DNA of 64,000 bases from Hyphomicrobiales bacterium (GTDB taxonomy: Bacteria > Pseudomonadota > Alphaproteobacteria > Rhizobiales > Kaistiaceae): positions 1-64,000 of the forward strand of contig JAFKKF010000017.1 of NCBI GenBank assembly GCA_017305635.1. The letters run 5' to 3'. Positions 45,448 to 53,891 of the stretch are shown piece after piece (position 1 is the first letter of the stretch; each line of letters opens with the position of its first letter). The notes under the pieces are model-generated. The model did not search any database, was not told the DNA's origin, and worked only from the letters and a program-made list of their open reading frames with translations. Both the position numbers and the translations under genes were made by a program.

Positions 45448-47013
45448 GTGACCAACATCGACAGGACTGCTTCCGCATCGCCGGAGCCGGCGGCTCCCGC
45501 GCTCCTCCAGTGCCGCGGGCTGGTGAAGAGCTTCGCCGCGGTGCGGGCGCTGCGCGGCGTCGACTTCGCCATCCATGCCGGACGGGTGCGCGGCCTCGTC
45601 GGCGAGAACGGCGCCGGCAAGTCGACGCTCACCAAGATCATCGCGGGCGTCTACCAGCCCGATGCCGGAACGGTCGAGGTCGAGGGCCGGCCGGTGCGCT
45701 TCGGCGGCGCCGACCAGGCGCTTGCCCAGCGCATCGTCACCGTGCACCAGGACATCAACCTCGTGCAGACCATGACGGTCGCCGAGAACCTCCTCCTCAA
45801 CAACGAGCCGACGCGGGGATTCGGCATCATCCGGCGGCGCGACATGCGCGAGCAGGTGACGCGCCTCCTGCAGCAATACGAGATCGACGTGCGGCCGGAC
45901 GACGTGGTGAGCAGCCTGCCGAACGACCTGAAGAAGATGGTGCAGATCATCAAGGCGGTGAACCTCAACCCGCGCATCCTGCTCCTCGACGAGCCGACCT
46001 CGTCGCTGACCGAGGCCGAGGTGCGCGTGGCGCTGCGGCTGATCCGGCGGCTGGCATCGGAGGGCGTCGGGCTGGTCCTCATCTCGCACTACCTCAACGA
46101 GATCTTCGAGGTCTCGGACGACCTCACCGTCATGCGCGACGGCGAGGTGGTGGCCGACGGACCGGTCGGCGAGACGAGCCTGCCGCAGGTGGTTTCGGCG
46201 ATGATCGGGCGGCATGTCGAGACCGTGCGCCGCGCCTCGCGCGTGGCCCCGGCCGGCGAGGGACCGCCGCTCCTCGAGGTCGACGACCTTTCCGTGCCCG
46301 GCCGGCTGCAGGGCATCAGCTTCGCGCTCCGCAAGGGCGAGGTGGTAGGGGTGACCGGGCTCGCCGGCTCGGGCCTCAGCGACCTGTCGCGCGCGCTCTT
46401 CGGCGCGACGGGCCGCCATGCCGGCGGGCGCGTCCTGGTCGAGGGCAAGCCGGTGCCGCCCGGCGACCCGGCGCAGTCCCTGAAGGCGGGCGTCGCGCTC
46501 CTCACCAATGACCGGCTGCGGGAGGGCATCCTCCCCGACTTCACGCTGACCGAGAATATCTGCCTGCCGATCCTCTCCCGCTTCGGCGGGATCGGCGGCG
46601 CGCTCGACCGCTCCGCCATGCGCTCGACCACCGAGCGCAACATCGCCCGCCTGCACGTGCGCGCGCCGGGTCCGGATGCGCTCGCGCGCCAGCTCTCCGG
46701 CGGCAACCAGCAGAAGGTGCTCTTCGCCAAGTGGCTCGAGACCAATCCGAAGGTCTTCGTCATGGACGAGCCGACCATCGGCATCGACGTCGGGTCCAAG
46801 GACGAGATCCGCGGCATCATCGACGAGATCGCCGGCACCGGCGTGGGCATCCTACTGGTGACGACCGAGCTGGACGAGCTGGTCGCGCTCTGCGACCGCG
46901 TCCTCATCATGTTCCGCGGCGCCATCGTCGGCGAGCTCGCCGGCGACGCGGTCGTCCGCGAACGCATCCTCCATGCCGCGGTAAGCGGTGAAATCAGGGC
47001 GGCCGCCGCATGA
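45448..47013 (+). CDS. Sugar ABC transporter ATP-binding protein (RbsA-like)
   Basis: 521 residues, two nucleotide-binding domains. Domain 1: GENGAGKSTLTKIIAG near 55, Walker B ILLLDEPTSSLTE. Domain 2: GLAGSGLSDLSRALFG, signature QLSGGNQQKVLFAKW, Walker B VFVMDEPTIGIDVG. GTG 45448 is chosen because it starts the homologous region and follows GGCGAGG; an upstream ATG at 45367 would run across the hairpin. The stop overlaps the permease start (ATGA). Confidence 0.92.
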   Translation: MTNIDRTASASPEPAAPALLQCRGLVKSFAAVRALRGVDFAIHAGRVRGLVGENGAGKSTLTKIIAGVYQPDAGTVEVEGRPVRFGGADQALAQRIVTVHQDINLVQTMTVAENLLLNNEPTRGFGIIRRRDMREQVTRLLQQYEIDVRPDDVVSSLPNDLKKMVQIIKAVNLNPRILLLDEPTSSLTEAEVRVALRLIRRLASEGVGLVLISHYLNEIFEVSDDLTVMRDGEVVADGPVGETSLPQVVSAMIGRHVETVRRASRVAPAGEGPPLLEVDDLSVPGRLQGISFALRKGEVVGVTGLAGSGLSDLSRALFGATGRHAGGRVLVEGKPVPPGDPAQSLKAGVALLTNDRLREGILPDFTLTENICLPILSRFGGIGGALDRSAMRSTTERNIARLHVRAPGPDALARQLSGGNQQKVLFAKWLETNPKVFVMDEPTIGIDVGSKDEIRGIIDEIAGTGVGILLVTTELDELVALCDRVLIMFRGAIVGELAGDAVVRERILHAAVSGEIRAAAA

Positions 47014-48113
47014 CCAGCATCCCGTCCTCCGAGGCTTCGCGCGCGGCCGGCGACTCCCGCCTCGCGGCCCGGCTGAAGCGCTCCTACAGCCTGATCCAGG
47101 CGATCGGCGTGCTCGCCATCCTCGTCGTCATCATGCAGGTCTCGAACGAGCGCTTCCTGTCGCCGATCAACATCGGCAACCTCTTGGGCCAGATGACGGT
47201 GATGCTGATCGTCGCCGCCGGCATGACCATCGTCATGATCTCGGGCGAGTTCGACGTCGCGGTCGGCTCGGTCGTCGGCCTGTCGGCGGCGGTCGCCGGC
47301 TGGCTGATGGTGCGCTGGATTCCGTCCGGCACGACCGGGCAGCAGGAGCTCTGGATCATCCTCGTCGCCATACTCGCGGCGCTCTGCGTCGGGCCGTTCT
47401 TCGGGCTGATCGCCGGGCTGATCGTGACCAAGGCCCGGATTCCGTCCTTCATCGTCACCCTCGGCACGCTGATGATGGGCCGCTCGCTCACCCTCGTGGT
47501 GACACAGGGCCAGCCGATCCCAGACATGCCGGAGACGGTGAAGGCGCTCGGCCAGGGGCGCTGGGTGAACCTGCCGCTGCCGGTCAACGTGCCGGCCGCC
47601 GCCAATTCCGGCTCGCTATCCGACCTGATCGTGTGGCTGCCGATCCAGAACATCGTCTGGGTGGCGCTGCTCGTCTACATCGTCGGCTGGTTCGTGCTGG
47701 AGCGCACCACGTTCGGCAAGCGCGTCTATGCCGTCGGCTCCAACCGGACGGTGGCGCTCCTCTCCGGCATCCGCGCCGACCGCATCAAGATCTATTGCCT
47801 GATGATCGTCGGCTTCACCGCATCGCTCGGCGGGATCGTCAGCCTCGCGCGCCTCGGCGCGGTGTCGCCGAATACCGGCGAAGGGCTCGAGTTCGAGGTG
47901 ATCGCGGCGGTGGTGATCGGCGGCACAAGCCTGTCGGGCGGCCAGGGCAAGATCCTCCGCACCATCATCGGCGTCATCATCATCGCGCTGACGCGCAATT
48001 TCCTGAACCTCGCGCGGATCGAGATCTTCTGGCAGGGATTCGCGACGGGGACGATCATCCTCGCAGCTGTGCTGCTCGAGGCGCTGCAGCGGCGCATCTC
48101 GACGCGGGGCTAG
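47010..48113 (+). CDS. Sugar ABC transporter permease (RbsC-like)
   Basis: 367-residue BPD_transp_2 permease. Landmarks: ISGEFDVAVGSVVGLSAAVAG, KARIPSFIVTLGTLMMGR, AVGSNRTVALLSGIR, VVIGGTSLSGGQGKILRT. About nine to ten membrane helices. Coupled to the ATPase by a 4-bp overlap. Only one permease gene is present, so a homodimer is expected. Confidence 0.92.
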   Translation: MTSIPSSEASRAAGDSRLAARLKRSYSLIQAIGVLAILVVIMQVSNERFLSPINIGNLLGQMTVMLIVAAGMTIVMISGEFDVAVGSVVGLSAAVAGWLMVRWIPSGTTGQQELWIILVAILAALCVGPFFGLIAGLIVTKARIPSFIVTLGTLMMGRSLTLVVTQGQPIPDMPETVKALGQGRWVNLPLPVNVPAAANSGSLSDLIVWLPIQNIVWVALLVYIVGWFVLERTTFGKRVYAVGSNRTVALLSGIRADRIKIYCLMIVGFTASLGGIVSLARLGAVSPNTGEGLEFEVIAAVVIGGTSLSGGQGKILRTIIGVIIIALTRNFLNLARIEIFWQGFATGTIILAAVLLEALQRRISTRG

Positions 48114-48132
48114 GCCGTCCGGGCCCGAGGGC

Positions 48133-49308
48133 TCACCAGTCGACGATGGTGCCGTCGGCGATGCGCGCCTCGCGCGCCGGGTTGGGCTCCGGCGCGAAGG
48201 GGTGTTTCGCGGCGACGGCAAGATCGACCTCGACGCCGAGACCGGGCCGGTCGGGCACCTGCCAGAAGCCGTCGACGCGGCGGATCGGGCCCCGCACCAC
48301 CTCGAAGTACCAGGGCACGGCGCCGGTCATCTCTTCCTGAATGATGAAGTTCGGCGTCGCCACGTCGAAATGCAGCGCGGCGACCCCGGCGATGGGCCCG
48401 AGCGGATTGTGCGGGGCGATGCCGACGCCGGCGACCTCGGCAAGCGCGGCGATGCGGCGCGCCTCGCTGAAGCCGCCGCAATGGCAGAGATCGGGCTGGG
48501 CGACGGTCATGCAACGCTCCGCCAGGAAGGGCGCGAAATCGGCGGCCGAGGTCAGGCGCTCGCCGGTCGCGATCGGGATGGGCGAGCGCTCGGCGATCCG
48601 CTTCATCGAGGGCACGTCGACTGAAAGGATCGGCTCCTCGACGAACATCACGCGGCAATCGCGGATCGCGTCGATATAGGCGAGCGCGGCACCAGTGGAA
48701 GCGCAGCGGCCGTGGAAATCGACCATGATCTCGATCTCCTCGCCGACCGCCTCGCGGAGCGCGACGATGCCGGCGGCGAAGGTGTCGATATCGCGCGGCG
48801 TGGCGGTGTAGTGCGTATAGGGCACGTTGACCACCTTCATGGCGCGATAGCCCTCCTCGACCACCTTGCGGCCGCGCTCGACGACGCTCTCCGGGCTCAT
48901 CGATCCGTAGACGGCGCGCATGTCGCCCATGCCGAGGTGGGTGTAGACCGGCACGCGGTCGCGCACCTTGCCGCCGAGCAGCCGCCAGACCGGCACGCCG
49001 AGCGACTTGCCGAGTATGTCCCAGAGCGCCATCTCGATGCCGGAGACCGCGGTCATGCCGACGACGCCGAGGGGCTGCCAGAAGCCGTGCTTCCTCATGG
49101 CGCGCGCGGCATGCTCAATATCGCGCGGATCGAGGCCGACGACGAGCGGCGCGAGGTCGCGCACCGCGCCGACGATCGCCTGCGCCTTCCACTCGAGCGT
49201 TGCCTCGCCCCAGCCGTAGAGCCCGTCCTGATCGGTGAGCACGCGCACGAACACCCAGTTGCGCATCTCGGCATTGACGACATGGGTCTCGACGGCGGTG
49301 ATCTTCAT
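48133..49308 (-). CDS. Enolase-superfamily sugar-acid dehydratase (D-galactonate dehydratase-like)
   Basis: 391 residues of the mandelate racemase / galactonate dehydratase group. Metal ligands are visible as VDFHGRC (Asp and base His), MFVEEPI (Glu) and ATGERL (Glu). The acid/base His is in GIAPHNPLGP. It dehydrates an aldonate to a 2-keto-3-deoxy acid. Start ATG 49308 (MKITAVETHV) is preferred over a longer TTG/ATG form. It is convergent with the sugar importer, 19 bp from the permease stop. Exact substrate uncertain: galactonate, gluconate-type or mannonate. Confidence 0.87.
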   Translation of the reverse strand: MKITAVETHVVNAEMRNWVFVRVLTDQDGLYGWGEATLEWKAQAIVGAVRDLAPLVVGLDPRDIEHAARAMRKHGFWQPLGVVGMTAVSGIEMALWDILGKSLGVPVWRLLGGKVRDRVPVYTHLGMGDMRAVYGSMSPESVVERGRKVVEEGYRAMKVVNVPYTHYTATPRDIDTFAAGIVALREAVGEEIEIMVDFHGRCASTGAALAYIDAIRDCRVMFVEEPILSVDVPSMKRIAERSPIPIATGERLTSAADFAPFLAERCMTVAQPDLCHCGGFSEARRIAALAEVAGVGIAPHNPLGPIAGVAALHFDVATPNFIIQEEMTGAVPWYFEVVRGPIRRVDGFWQVPDRPGLGVEVDLAVAAKHPFAPEPNPAREARIADGTIVDW

Positions 49309-49449
49309 GGACGGGTTGCCTTCGTGGTGCGGATGCGAGCCGGCCGAAAGGACCATGCCGGCGCGGGCACGCCCGTTCTAGCCGGCGCGCAAGCCAGCGT
49401 CGATGTCGATCGCTTTCACGCCTGGGGCGGGGCCCCCCGCGCCTGCCGG

Positions 49450-49839
49450 CTAGTTCAGGTGACCGGCGCGGCCATCGCCGGGCGGCGAAGACTGATCGGC
49501 GAGGGCAAGCGCCATCTGCTCCGCCATCCCCGGAGGCACGGCAAAGGAAGCCTTGAAGCCGTCGGGCGTATCGAGGCTGAGGATGAGGGCGCCGGTTTCC
49601 GCCGCCGTCTCGACCGTCCAGGCGCCGAGCGGAAAGACGTAGCGCAAGCTCGCATCGGAGTGGCGGAGCCGGAGCGCGCGCTCGAGAAGCGACGGGATCG
49701 TCATGGCGAGCGAGCCGAGCTGCTCGAACGACAAGCGGACGCCGATCGGGGTGCCGTCGGCGCCGGCGACGTTCATGCGGACGCTCGCCCCGTCGGCCTC
49801 GAGCACGCAGTCCTTCAGAGTGCATTCCTCACCCTGCAT
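49450..49839 (-). CDS. Uncharacterised protein, 129 residues
   Basis: No family recognised. The sequence is short, soluble and beta-rich by eye (GASVRMNVAGADGTPIGVRLSF, ALILSLDTPDGFKASFAV), with an acidic Cys-containing start (MQGEECTLKDCVLE). ATG 49839 has GGAGGAGCGGCC ahead of it, a convincing ribosome site, and codon use is normal for the window. It is divergent from the aldehyde dehydrogenase, with 86 bp between start codons. It may act with that enzyme, but nothing in the sequence proves it. Confidence 0.7.
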   Translation of the reverse strand: MQGEECTLKDCVLEADGASVRMNVAGADGTPIGVRLSFEQLGSLAMTIPSLLERALRLRHSDASLRYVFPLGAWTVETAAETGALILSLDTPDGFKASFAVPPGMAEQMALALADQSSPPGDGRAGHLN

Positions 49840-49925
49840 GGCCGCTCCTCCGATCATTGGGCATGACACCGCTATATCCATTGGTATATTGCGACCAACG
49901 ACACGAAACCACAAGGAGGTCCACC

Positions 49926-51431
49926 ATGAACATCGCCATTCGCAGGCCCACGCTCGGCCCGGACGCCACCGCTTTCCTGGCGAAGGAGCACAAGATTTTG
50001 ATCGACGGGAAATGGGTGGCGGCGCAGAGCGGCCAGACCTTCGCCGTCGAGGATCCGGCGACGCAGGAAGTCATCGGACACGTGCCCGCCGGCGACAAGG
50101 CCGACATCGACCTCGCGGTCAAGGCGGCGCGCCGTGCCTTCGAGAGCGGGCCCTGGGCGCGCATGACGCCGCGCGACCGGTCGCGGCTGGTGTGGAAGCT
50201 CGGCGACCTGCTCGAGCAGCACGCCGACGAGCTGGCGGAGCTGGAGGCGCTGGACAACGGCAAGCCCGTGACCAATGCCCGCAAGGACGACGTCCAGGGC
50301 TCGATCGACATGTTCCACTACATGGCCGGCTGGTCGACGCGCCTGAACGGCGAGACGATCACCGTATCCAAGAGCGACGGCAACTGGCACGCCTATACGC
50401 TGCGCGAGCCGGTCGGGGTCGTCGGGCAGATCATCCCGTGGAACTTCCCGCTGATGATGGCGGCATGGAAGCTCGCCCCGGCGCTCGCCGCGGGCTGCAC
50501 GATCGTGCTGAAGCCGGCAGAGCAGACACCGCTCTCGGCGCTGCGCTTCGGCGAGCTGATCGTCGAGGCCGGCTTCCCGGCCGGCGTGGTGAACATCGTC
50601 ACCGGCTTCGGCGAGACCGCGGGCGCGGCGCTCTCCGAGCATCCGGACGTCGACAAGGTGGCGTTCACCGGATCGACCGAGGTCGGCAAGCTGATCGTCA
50701 AGGCCGCCGCCGGCAACCTCAAGCGCGTGTCGCTGGAGCTCGGCGGCAAATCGCCGGCCATCGTCTTCCCCGATGCCGACCTCGACGTGGCGATCGCCGG
50801 GACGGCCGACGCGATCTTCTACAACCAGGGCCAGTGCTGCACCGCCGGGTCGCGGCTCTTCGCCCACAAGTCGATCTACGACAAGGTGGTCGAAGGGGTG
50901 GCGGCGGAAGCGAAGAAGGTGCGCATCGGCCATGGCCTCGACCCGAAGGTGAACCTCGGCCCGCTGGTCTCCAAGGAGCAGCACGACCGCGTCACCGGCT
51001 TCCTCGAATCCGGCCGCAAGGAAGGCGCCGAGGTCGTCACCGGCGGCAAGGTGCACGGCAACCAGGGCTATTTCGTCGAGCCGACCGTGCTCGCCAAGAC
51101 CAACCGCGACATGCGGGTGGTGCGGAACGAGATCTTCGGGCCGGTGGTCTGCGTCCAGGCCTATGACGACGACGATCTCGACGCGGTCGCGAAGTTCGCG
51201 AACGACACGGAGTACGGCCTGCAGGCAAGCATCTGGACGCGCAACCTCAAGGTCGCGCATCTCCTCGCCCGCAAGATCAAGGCGGGCACGATCTGCATCA
51301 ACACGCATAATTTCGGCGACCCAGCCTGGCCCTTCGGCGGCTACAAGCAGTCGGGCTGGGGCCGCGAGATGGGCAAGGAAGTGATGGAGCACTACACCGA
51401 GGTGAAGTCCGTCGCCGCCAAGCTGGTCTGA
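49926..51431 (+). CDS. NAD(P)-dependent aldehyde dehydrogenase
   Basis: 501 residues. The nucleophilic Cys is near 305 (GQGQCCTAGS) and the general base Glu near 271 (LELGGKSP). The NAD site includes GFTGSTEVGK-type AFTGSTEVGK and IIPWNFPLM. It oxidises an aldehyde to the acid. ATG 49926 follows a near-perfect AAGGAGGT ribosome site, so translation should be strong. Overall sequence resembles the phenylacetaldehyde/betaine aldehyde group; the substrate cannot be fixed. Confidence 0.93.
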   Translation: MNIAIRRPTLGPDATAFLAKEHKILIDGKWVAAQSGQTFAVEDPATQEVIGHVPAGDKADIDLAVKAARRAFESGPWARMTPRDRSRLVWKLGDLLEQHADELAELEALDNGKPVTNARKDDVQGSIDMFHYMAGWSTRLNGETITVSKSDGNWHAYTLREPVGVVGQIIPWNFPLMMAAWKLAPALAAGCTIVLKPAEQTPLSALRFGELIVEAGFPAGVVNIVTGFGETAGAALSEHPDVDKVAFTGSTEVGKLIVKAAAGNLKRVSLELGGKSPAIVFPDADLDVAIAGTADAIFYNQGQCCTAGSRLFAHKSIYDKVVEGVAAEAKKVRIGHGLDPKVNLGPLVSKEQHDRVTGFLESGRKEGAEVVTGGKVHGNQGYFVEPTVLAKTNRDMRVVRNEIFGPVVCVQAYDDDDLDAVAKFANDTEYGLQASIWTRNLKVAHLLARKIKAGTICINTHNFGDPAWPFGGYKQSGWGREMGKEVMEHYTEVKSVAAKLV

Positions 51432-51586
51432 CCTCCCGCATCCGGTTCGCGGGCGAGGCAATCGCCGGCGGCCCTTCTCCATGCGGTAACTCCCCGGGGC
51501 GCGGAACGACCGGTTCCTTCGCCCCGGGGCCTTTGTCTTTCGGACCGCCTGCGCCTAGATTGGAACGTCTCCAACGGGACGATTCC

Positions 51587-51937
51587 ATGAGCGCGCGCCT
51601 CTCCCTCCGGCTCGATTTCGATACCGGCCACCGGCTCGGTCCGGGCAAGGTGGCGCTCCTGGAAGCAATCGGGCGCACCGGCTCGATCGCCGCCGCAGGC
51701 CGCGAGTTCGGCATGGCCTACCGCCGCGCCTGGTTGCTCGCCGACGAGCTCAACCGGACCTTCGACGGACCGCTGATCGAGGCGCAGGGCGGCGGCCGCA
51801 ATGGCGGCGGCGCACGGCTGACGAAGCTCGGCACGGAAGTGGTGCGGCTCTACCGCGCTGCGGAGGCCAAGGCGGCGAAGAGCGCCGGGCTCGAGCTGCG
51901 GCGGATGACCCGGCGGCTCTCGCGGCAGGCATCCTGA
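51587..51937 (+). CDS. ModE-like winged-helix protein without molybdate-binding domain
   Basis: 116 residues matching the N-terminal DNA-binding domain of ModE (KVALLEAIGRTGSIAAAGREFGMAYRRAW, in part). The C-terminal TOBE/MOP domains that bind molybdate in E. coli ModE are absent. Such short forms regulate molybdate, tungstate or unrelated genes. No mod transporter is near. ATG 51587 is preferred to an earlier GTG/ATG reading. The next gene, trmO-like, starts 3 bp after its stop. Confidence 0.85.
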   Translation: MSARLSLRLDFDTGHRLGPGKVALLEAIGRTGSIAAAGREFGMAYRRAWLLADELNRTFDGPLIEAQGGGRNGGGARLTKLGTEVVRLYRAAEAKAAKSAGLELRRMTRRLSRQAS

Positions 51938-51939
51938 GC

Positions 51940-52440
51940 GTGGCGAGGACGGAGGGCACCAACGGTCCGGCGGACATGCGACCCGGAGAGGTCGCCGTCC
52001 CGCTTCCCGAGCACGCCGATGCCGCGATCTATTTCATCGGCCGCATAAGGACGCCCTGGCCGACGAGAAGCGCCTGCCCGAAGCGCGGGGATCCGGTCAC
52101 CGGGCCTGCCTGCGCGATCGAGGTCGACGATCCCTGGCGCCCGGCGCTGCGCGCGATCGGCCGCCATCCGCGCCTGCAAATCCTCTACTGGATGCACCTG
52201 GCGCGGCGTGACCTCGTGCTGCAGAACCCGCGCTCGGACGGCGTTCTCATCGGGACCTTCGCCATCCGCTCGCCGGTGCGCCCCAATCCGATCGCGTCCT
52301 CGCTGGTGACGGTGATCGGGCTGGAGGAAAGCAGGCTCCTGGTGCGGGGGCTCGACTGCGTCGACGGCACGCCGCTCCTTGACATCAAGCCGGAGCACTG
52401 CCTGGCGGCCGGAAGCGAAGCAGCGGCAGCCATGCCGTAA
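51940..52440 (+). CDS. trmO: tRNA (N6-threonylcarbamoyladenosine37-N6)-methyltransferase (TrmO/TsaA family)
   Basis: 166 residues. The TsaA fold shows FIGRIRTPW near 32, the SAM-site motif SPVRPNPIASSLV near 110-120 and the terminal DGTPLLDIKPE near 145. It N6-methylates t6A37 of Thr tRNAs. The GTG start gives 12 extra residues compared with an ATG at 51976. It is the distal gene of a pair with the ModE-like protein. Confidence 0.87.
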   Translation: MARTEGTNGPADMRPGEVAVPLPEHADAAIYFIGRIRTPWPTRSACPKRGDPVTGPACAIEVDDPWRPALRAIGRHPRLQILYWMHLARRDLVLQNPRSDGVLIGTFAIRSPVRPNPIASSLVTVIGLEESRLLVRGLDCVDGTPLLDIKPEHCLAAGSEAAAAMP

Positions 52441-52500
52441 ATCAAACCGAGACGGAGCCGCGGGGGCGGTCTTGTCGAGGGGCGCCGTCGCATGGGAATC

Positions 52501-52574
52501 TGGAGCGGGCGAAGGGAATCGAACCCTCGTCTGGAGCTTGGGAAGCTCTCGCTCTGCCATTGAGCTACGCCCGC
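52501..52574 (-). tRNA. tRNA-Gly (anticodon CCC)
   Basis: 74 nt with encoded CCA (52501-52503). Acceptor stem GCGGGCG/CGCCCGC, D-arm GCTC/GAGC, anticodon loop TTCCCAA giving CCC, T-arm GAGGG TTCGATT CCCTT, 4-nt variable loop. One mismatch (A27:C43) at the end of the anticodon stem. It reads GGG codons. It lies between convergent trmO and the dCTP deaminase gene. Confidence 0.95.
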
Positions 52575-52609
52575 ACCGGGGACACTTCAAATCGGTCGCG
52601 GGACGCAAG

Positions 52610-53731
52610 TCAAGCGGGAGCGCGGAAGTGCTTGGAGAGTTTCAGGCCCTGGCCCTGGTAGTTGGAGGAGAGGCCAGCGCCGTAGAGGATCTTCGGCCGG
52701 GCGATCATGCGCTCATAGACGAGGCGGCCGACGCTCTGGCCATGCTCGAGGATGAAGGGCACTTCGTGGCTGCGCACTTCGAGGACCGCGCGGCTGCCGG
52801 CGCCGCCGGCGGCTGAGTGCCCGAAGCCCGGATCGAAGAAGCCGGCATAGTGGACGCGGAACTCGCCGACGAGCGGATCGAAGGGGACCATCTCGGCAGC
52901 ATAGTCGGGCGGGACGTGGACGGCCTCGTTGGAGACGAGGATGTAGAACTGGTCGGGGTCGAGGATCAGCTCGCGGCGGCCGCGGGCGAGGATCGGGTCC
53001 CAGTAGTCGAGGACATCGTAGCCGTCGCGCCGGTCGACGTCGACGAGGCCGGTATGGCGCTTGGCGCGATAGCCGACGACGCTCCCCTCCTCCGCCTCGA
53101 GGTCGATGGAGAGCATGACGCCGTTGCCGATGCTGATCGCGCCGTCGACCAGCGGCGTCGCCGCATGGAGCGCGGCGAGGTCGGCATCGTCGAGGCGGGC
53201 ATTGCCGCGGCGGAAGCGAATCTGGGAAAGGCGCGAGCCGGCGCGCACGACGACGGGGAAGGTGCGCGGACTGATCTCGATATAGAGCTGGCCGCGATAG
53301 CCGGCGGGGATGGTGTCGAACTCGCGGGCGCGGTCGGTGATGACGCGAGTGAAGATGTCGAGACGGCCGGTGGAGGATTTCGGGTTGGTCGCGGCAGCGA
53401 GGTCGTCGGGTAGCGCGAGGCTCTCCATGAGCGGCACGATATAGACGCTGCCCGGCTCGAGCACGGCGCCGGCTTCAAGGGGCAGCTCGTGGAGGGCGAG
53501 GGTCGCGAGGCGATCCTCCACCGTCATCGTCGGCCCGGGAAGGAAGCTCGCACGCATGCGATGCGCGACCCGGCCGAGGCGGAGGTCGAGGCTCGCGGGC
53601 TGGACCTGGTCGGGATCGGGGGCGCGCGGCGCGGTGATGGCACCGGCGGCAAAGAGGCCGGCAATCTGTTCGGCCGGAAGGATGCCGGCGGGCGCGCTGT
53701 TCCCCATGCCGCACCGGATAGCGGAAAGCAT
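52610..53731 (-). CDS. 2'-Deoxycytidine 5'-triphosphate deaminase, double-length alphaproteobacterial type
   Basis: About 373 residues, nearly twice a normal Dcd, formed by two dUTPase-like folds. The first half has NPKSSTGRLDIFTRV, a PKSSxGR-type trimer and substrate motif. The second half carries GEFRVHYAGFFDPGFG and LEVRSHEVPFILEHGQ. It deaminates dCTP to dUTP for thymidylate synthesis. ATG 53731 is chosen; ATG 53707 or TTG 53743 are alternatives. It is divergent from metZ. Confidence 0.9.
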   Translation of the reverse strand: MLSAIRCGMGNSAPAGILPAEQIAGLFAAGAITAPRAPDPDQVQPASLDLRLGRVAHRMRASFLPGPTMTVEDRLATLALHELPLEAGAVLEPGSVYIVPLMESLALPDDLAAATNPKSSTGRLDIFTRVITDRAREFDTIPAGYRGQLYIEISPRTFPVVVRAGSRLSQIRFRRGNARLDDADLAALHAATPLVDGAISIGNGVMLSIDLEAEEGSVVGYRAKRHTGLVDVDRRDGYDVLDYWDPILARGRRELILDPDQFYILVSNEAVHVPPDYAAEMVPFDPLVGEFRVHYAGFFDPGFGHSAAGGAGSRAVLEVRSHEVPFILEHGQSVGRLVYERMIARPKILYGAGLSSNYQGQGLKLSKHFRAPA

Positions 53732-53733
53732 GA

Positions 53734-53762
53734 TTGACGCCAAGGTGGAACGCGCCTAAAGA
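53734..53762 (+). promoter_or_regulatory. metZ promoter
   Basis: TTGACG (53734-53739) and TAAAGA (53757-53762) with 17-bp spacing. The predicted start, near 53769, lies just before the SAM-II aptamer. The same TTGACG-17-TAAA layout is found ahead of apaG (55142-55170). Confidence 0.6.
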
Positions 53763-53770
53763 CCATTCAT

Positions 53771-53828
53771 TCCGTGGTCATTTGAGCCGGCCGGCTTGCC
53801 GCCACGTAAAACAAGGCGCTAAAAGGTC
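53771..53828 (+). ncRNA. SAM-II riboswitch
   Basis: Matches the SAM-II (metA motif) pattern in order: CGTGG (53773-53777) pairs with CCACG (53802-53806); between them are TCATTTGAGCCGG and CCGGCTTGC; after the stem come TAAAACAAG and GCGCTAAAAGG, the conserved pseudoknot strand. It senses S-adenosylmethionine and turns off metZ. It is followed by a terminator, so control could be transcriptional. Confidence 0.88.
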
Positions 53829-53840
53829 GGAGGGGTACCG

Positions 53841-53876
53841 AACCCGGTCCGGCTTTCTTGCCCGGCCGGGTTTTTT
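53841..53876 (+). terminator. Intrinsic terminator between the SAM-II aptamer and metZ
   Basis: Stem AACCCGG/CCGGGTT, extended by a CCGGC/GCCCGG section with a bulge, then six T's (53871-53876). It lies 13 bp after the aptamer and 15 bp before the metZ ATG, placed as an expression platform. No ribosome-site sequestration is needed, although GGAG follows. Confidence 0.75.
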
Positions 53877-53891
53877 GTTGGAGACGGCCCC

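Noticed and set aside
44089..46656. Very long open frame on the minus strand (about 855 codons)
   Set aside because: It is antisense to three convincing genes (PhnF end, binding protein, ATPase), consists of Arg/Asp/His/Leu-rich residues typical of GC-rich antisense frames, and has no recognisable motif.
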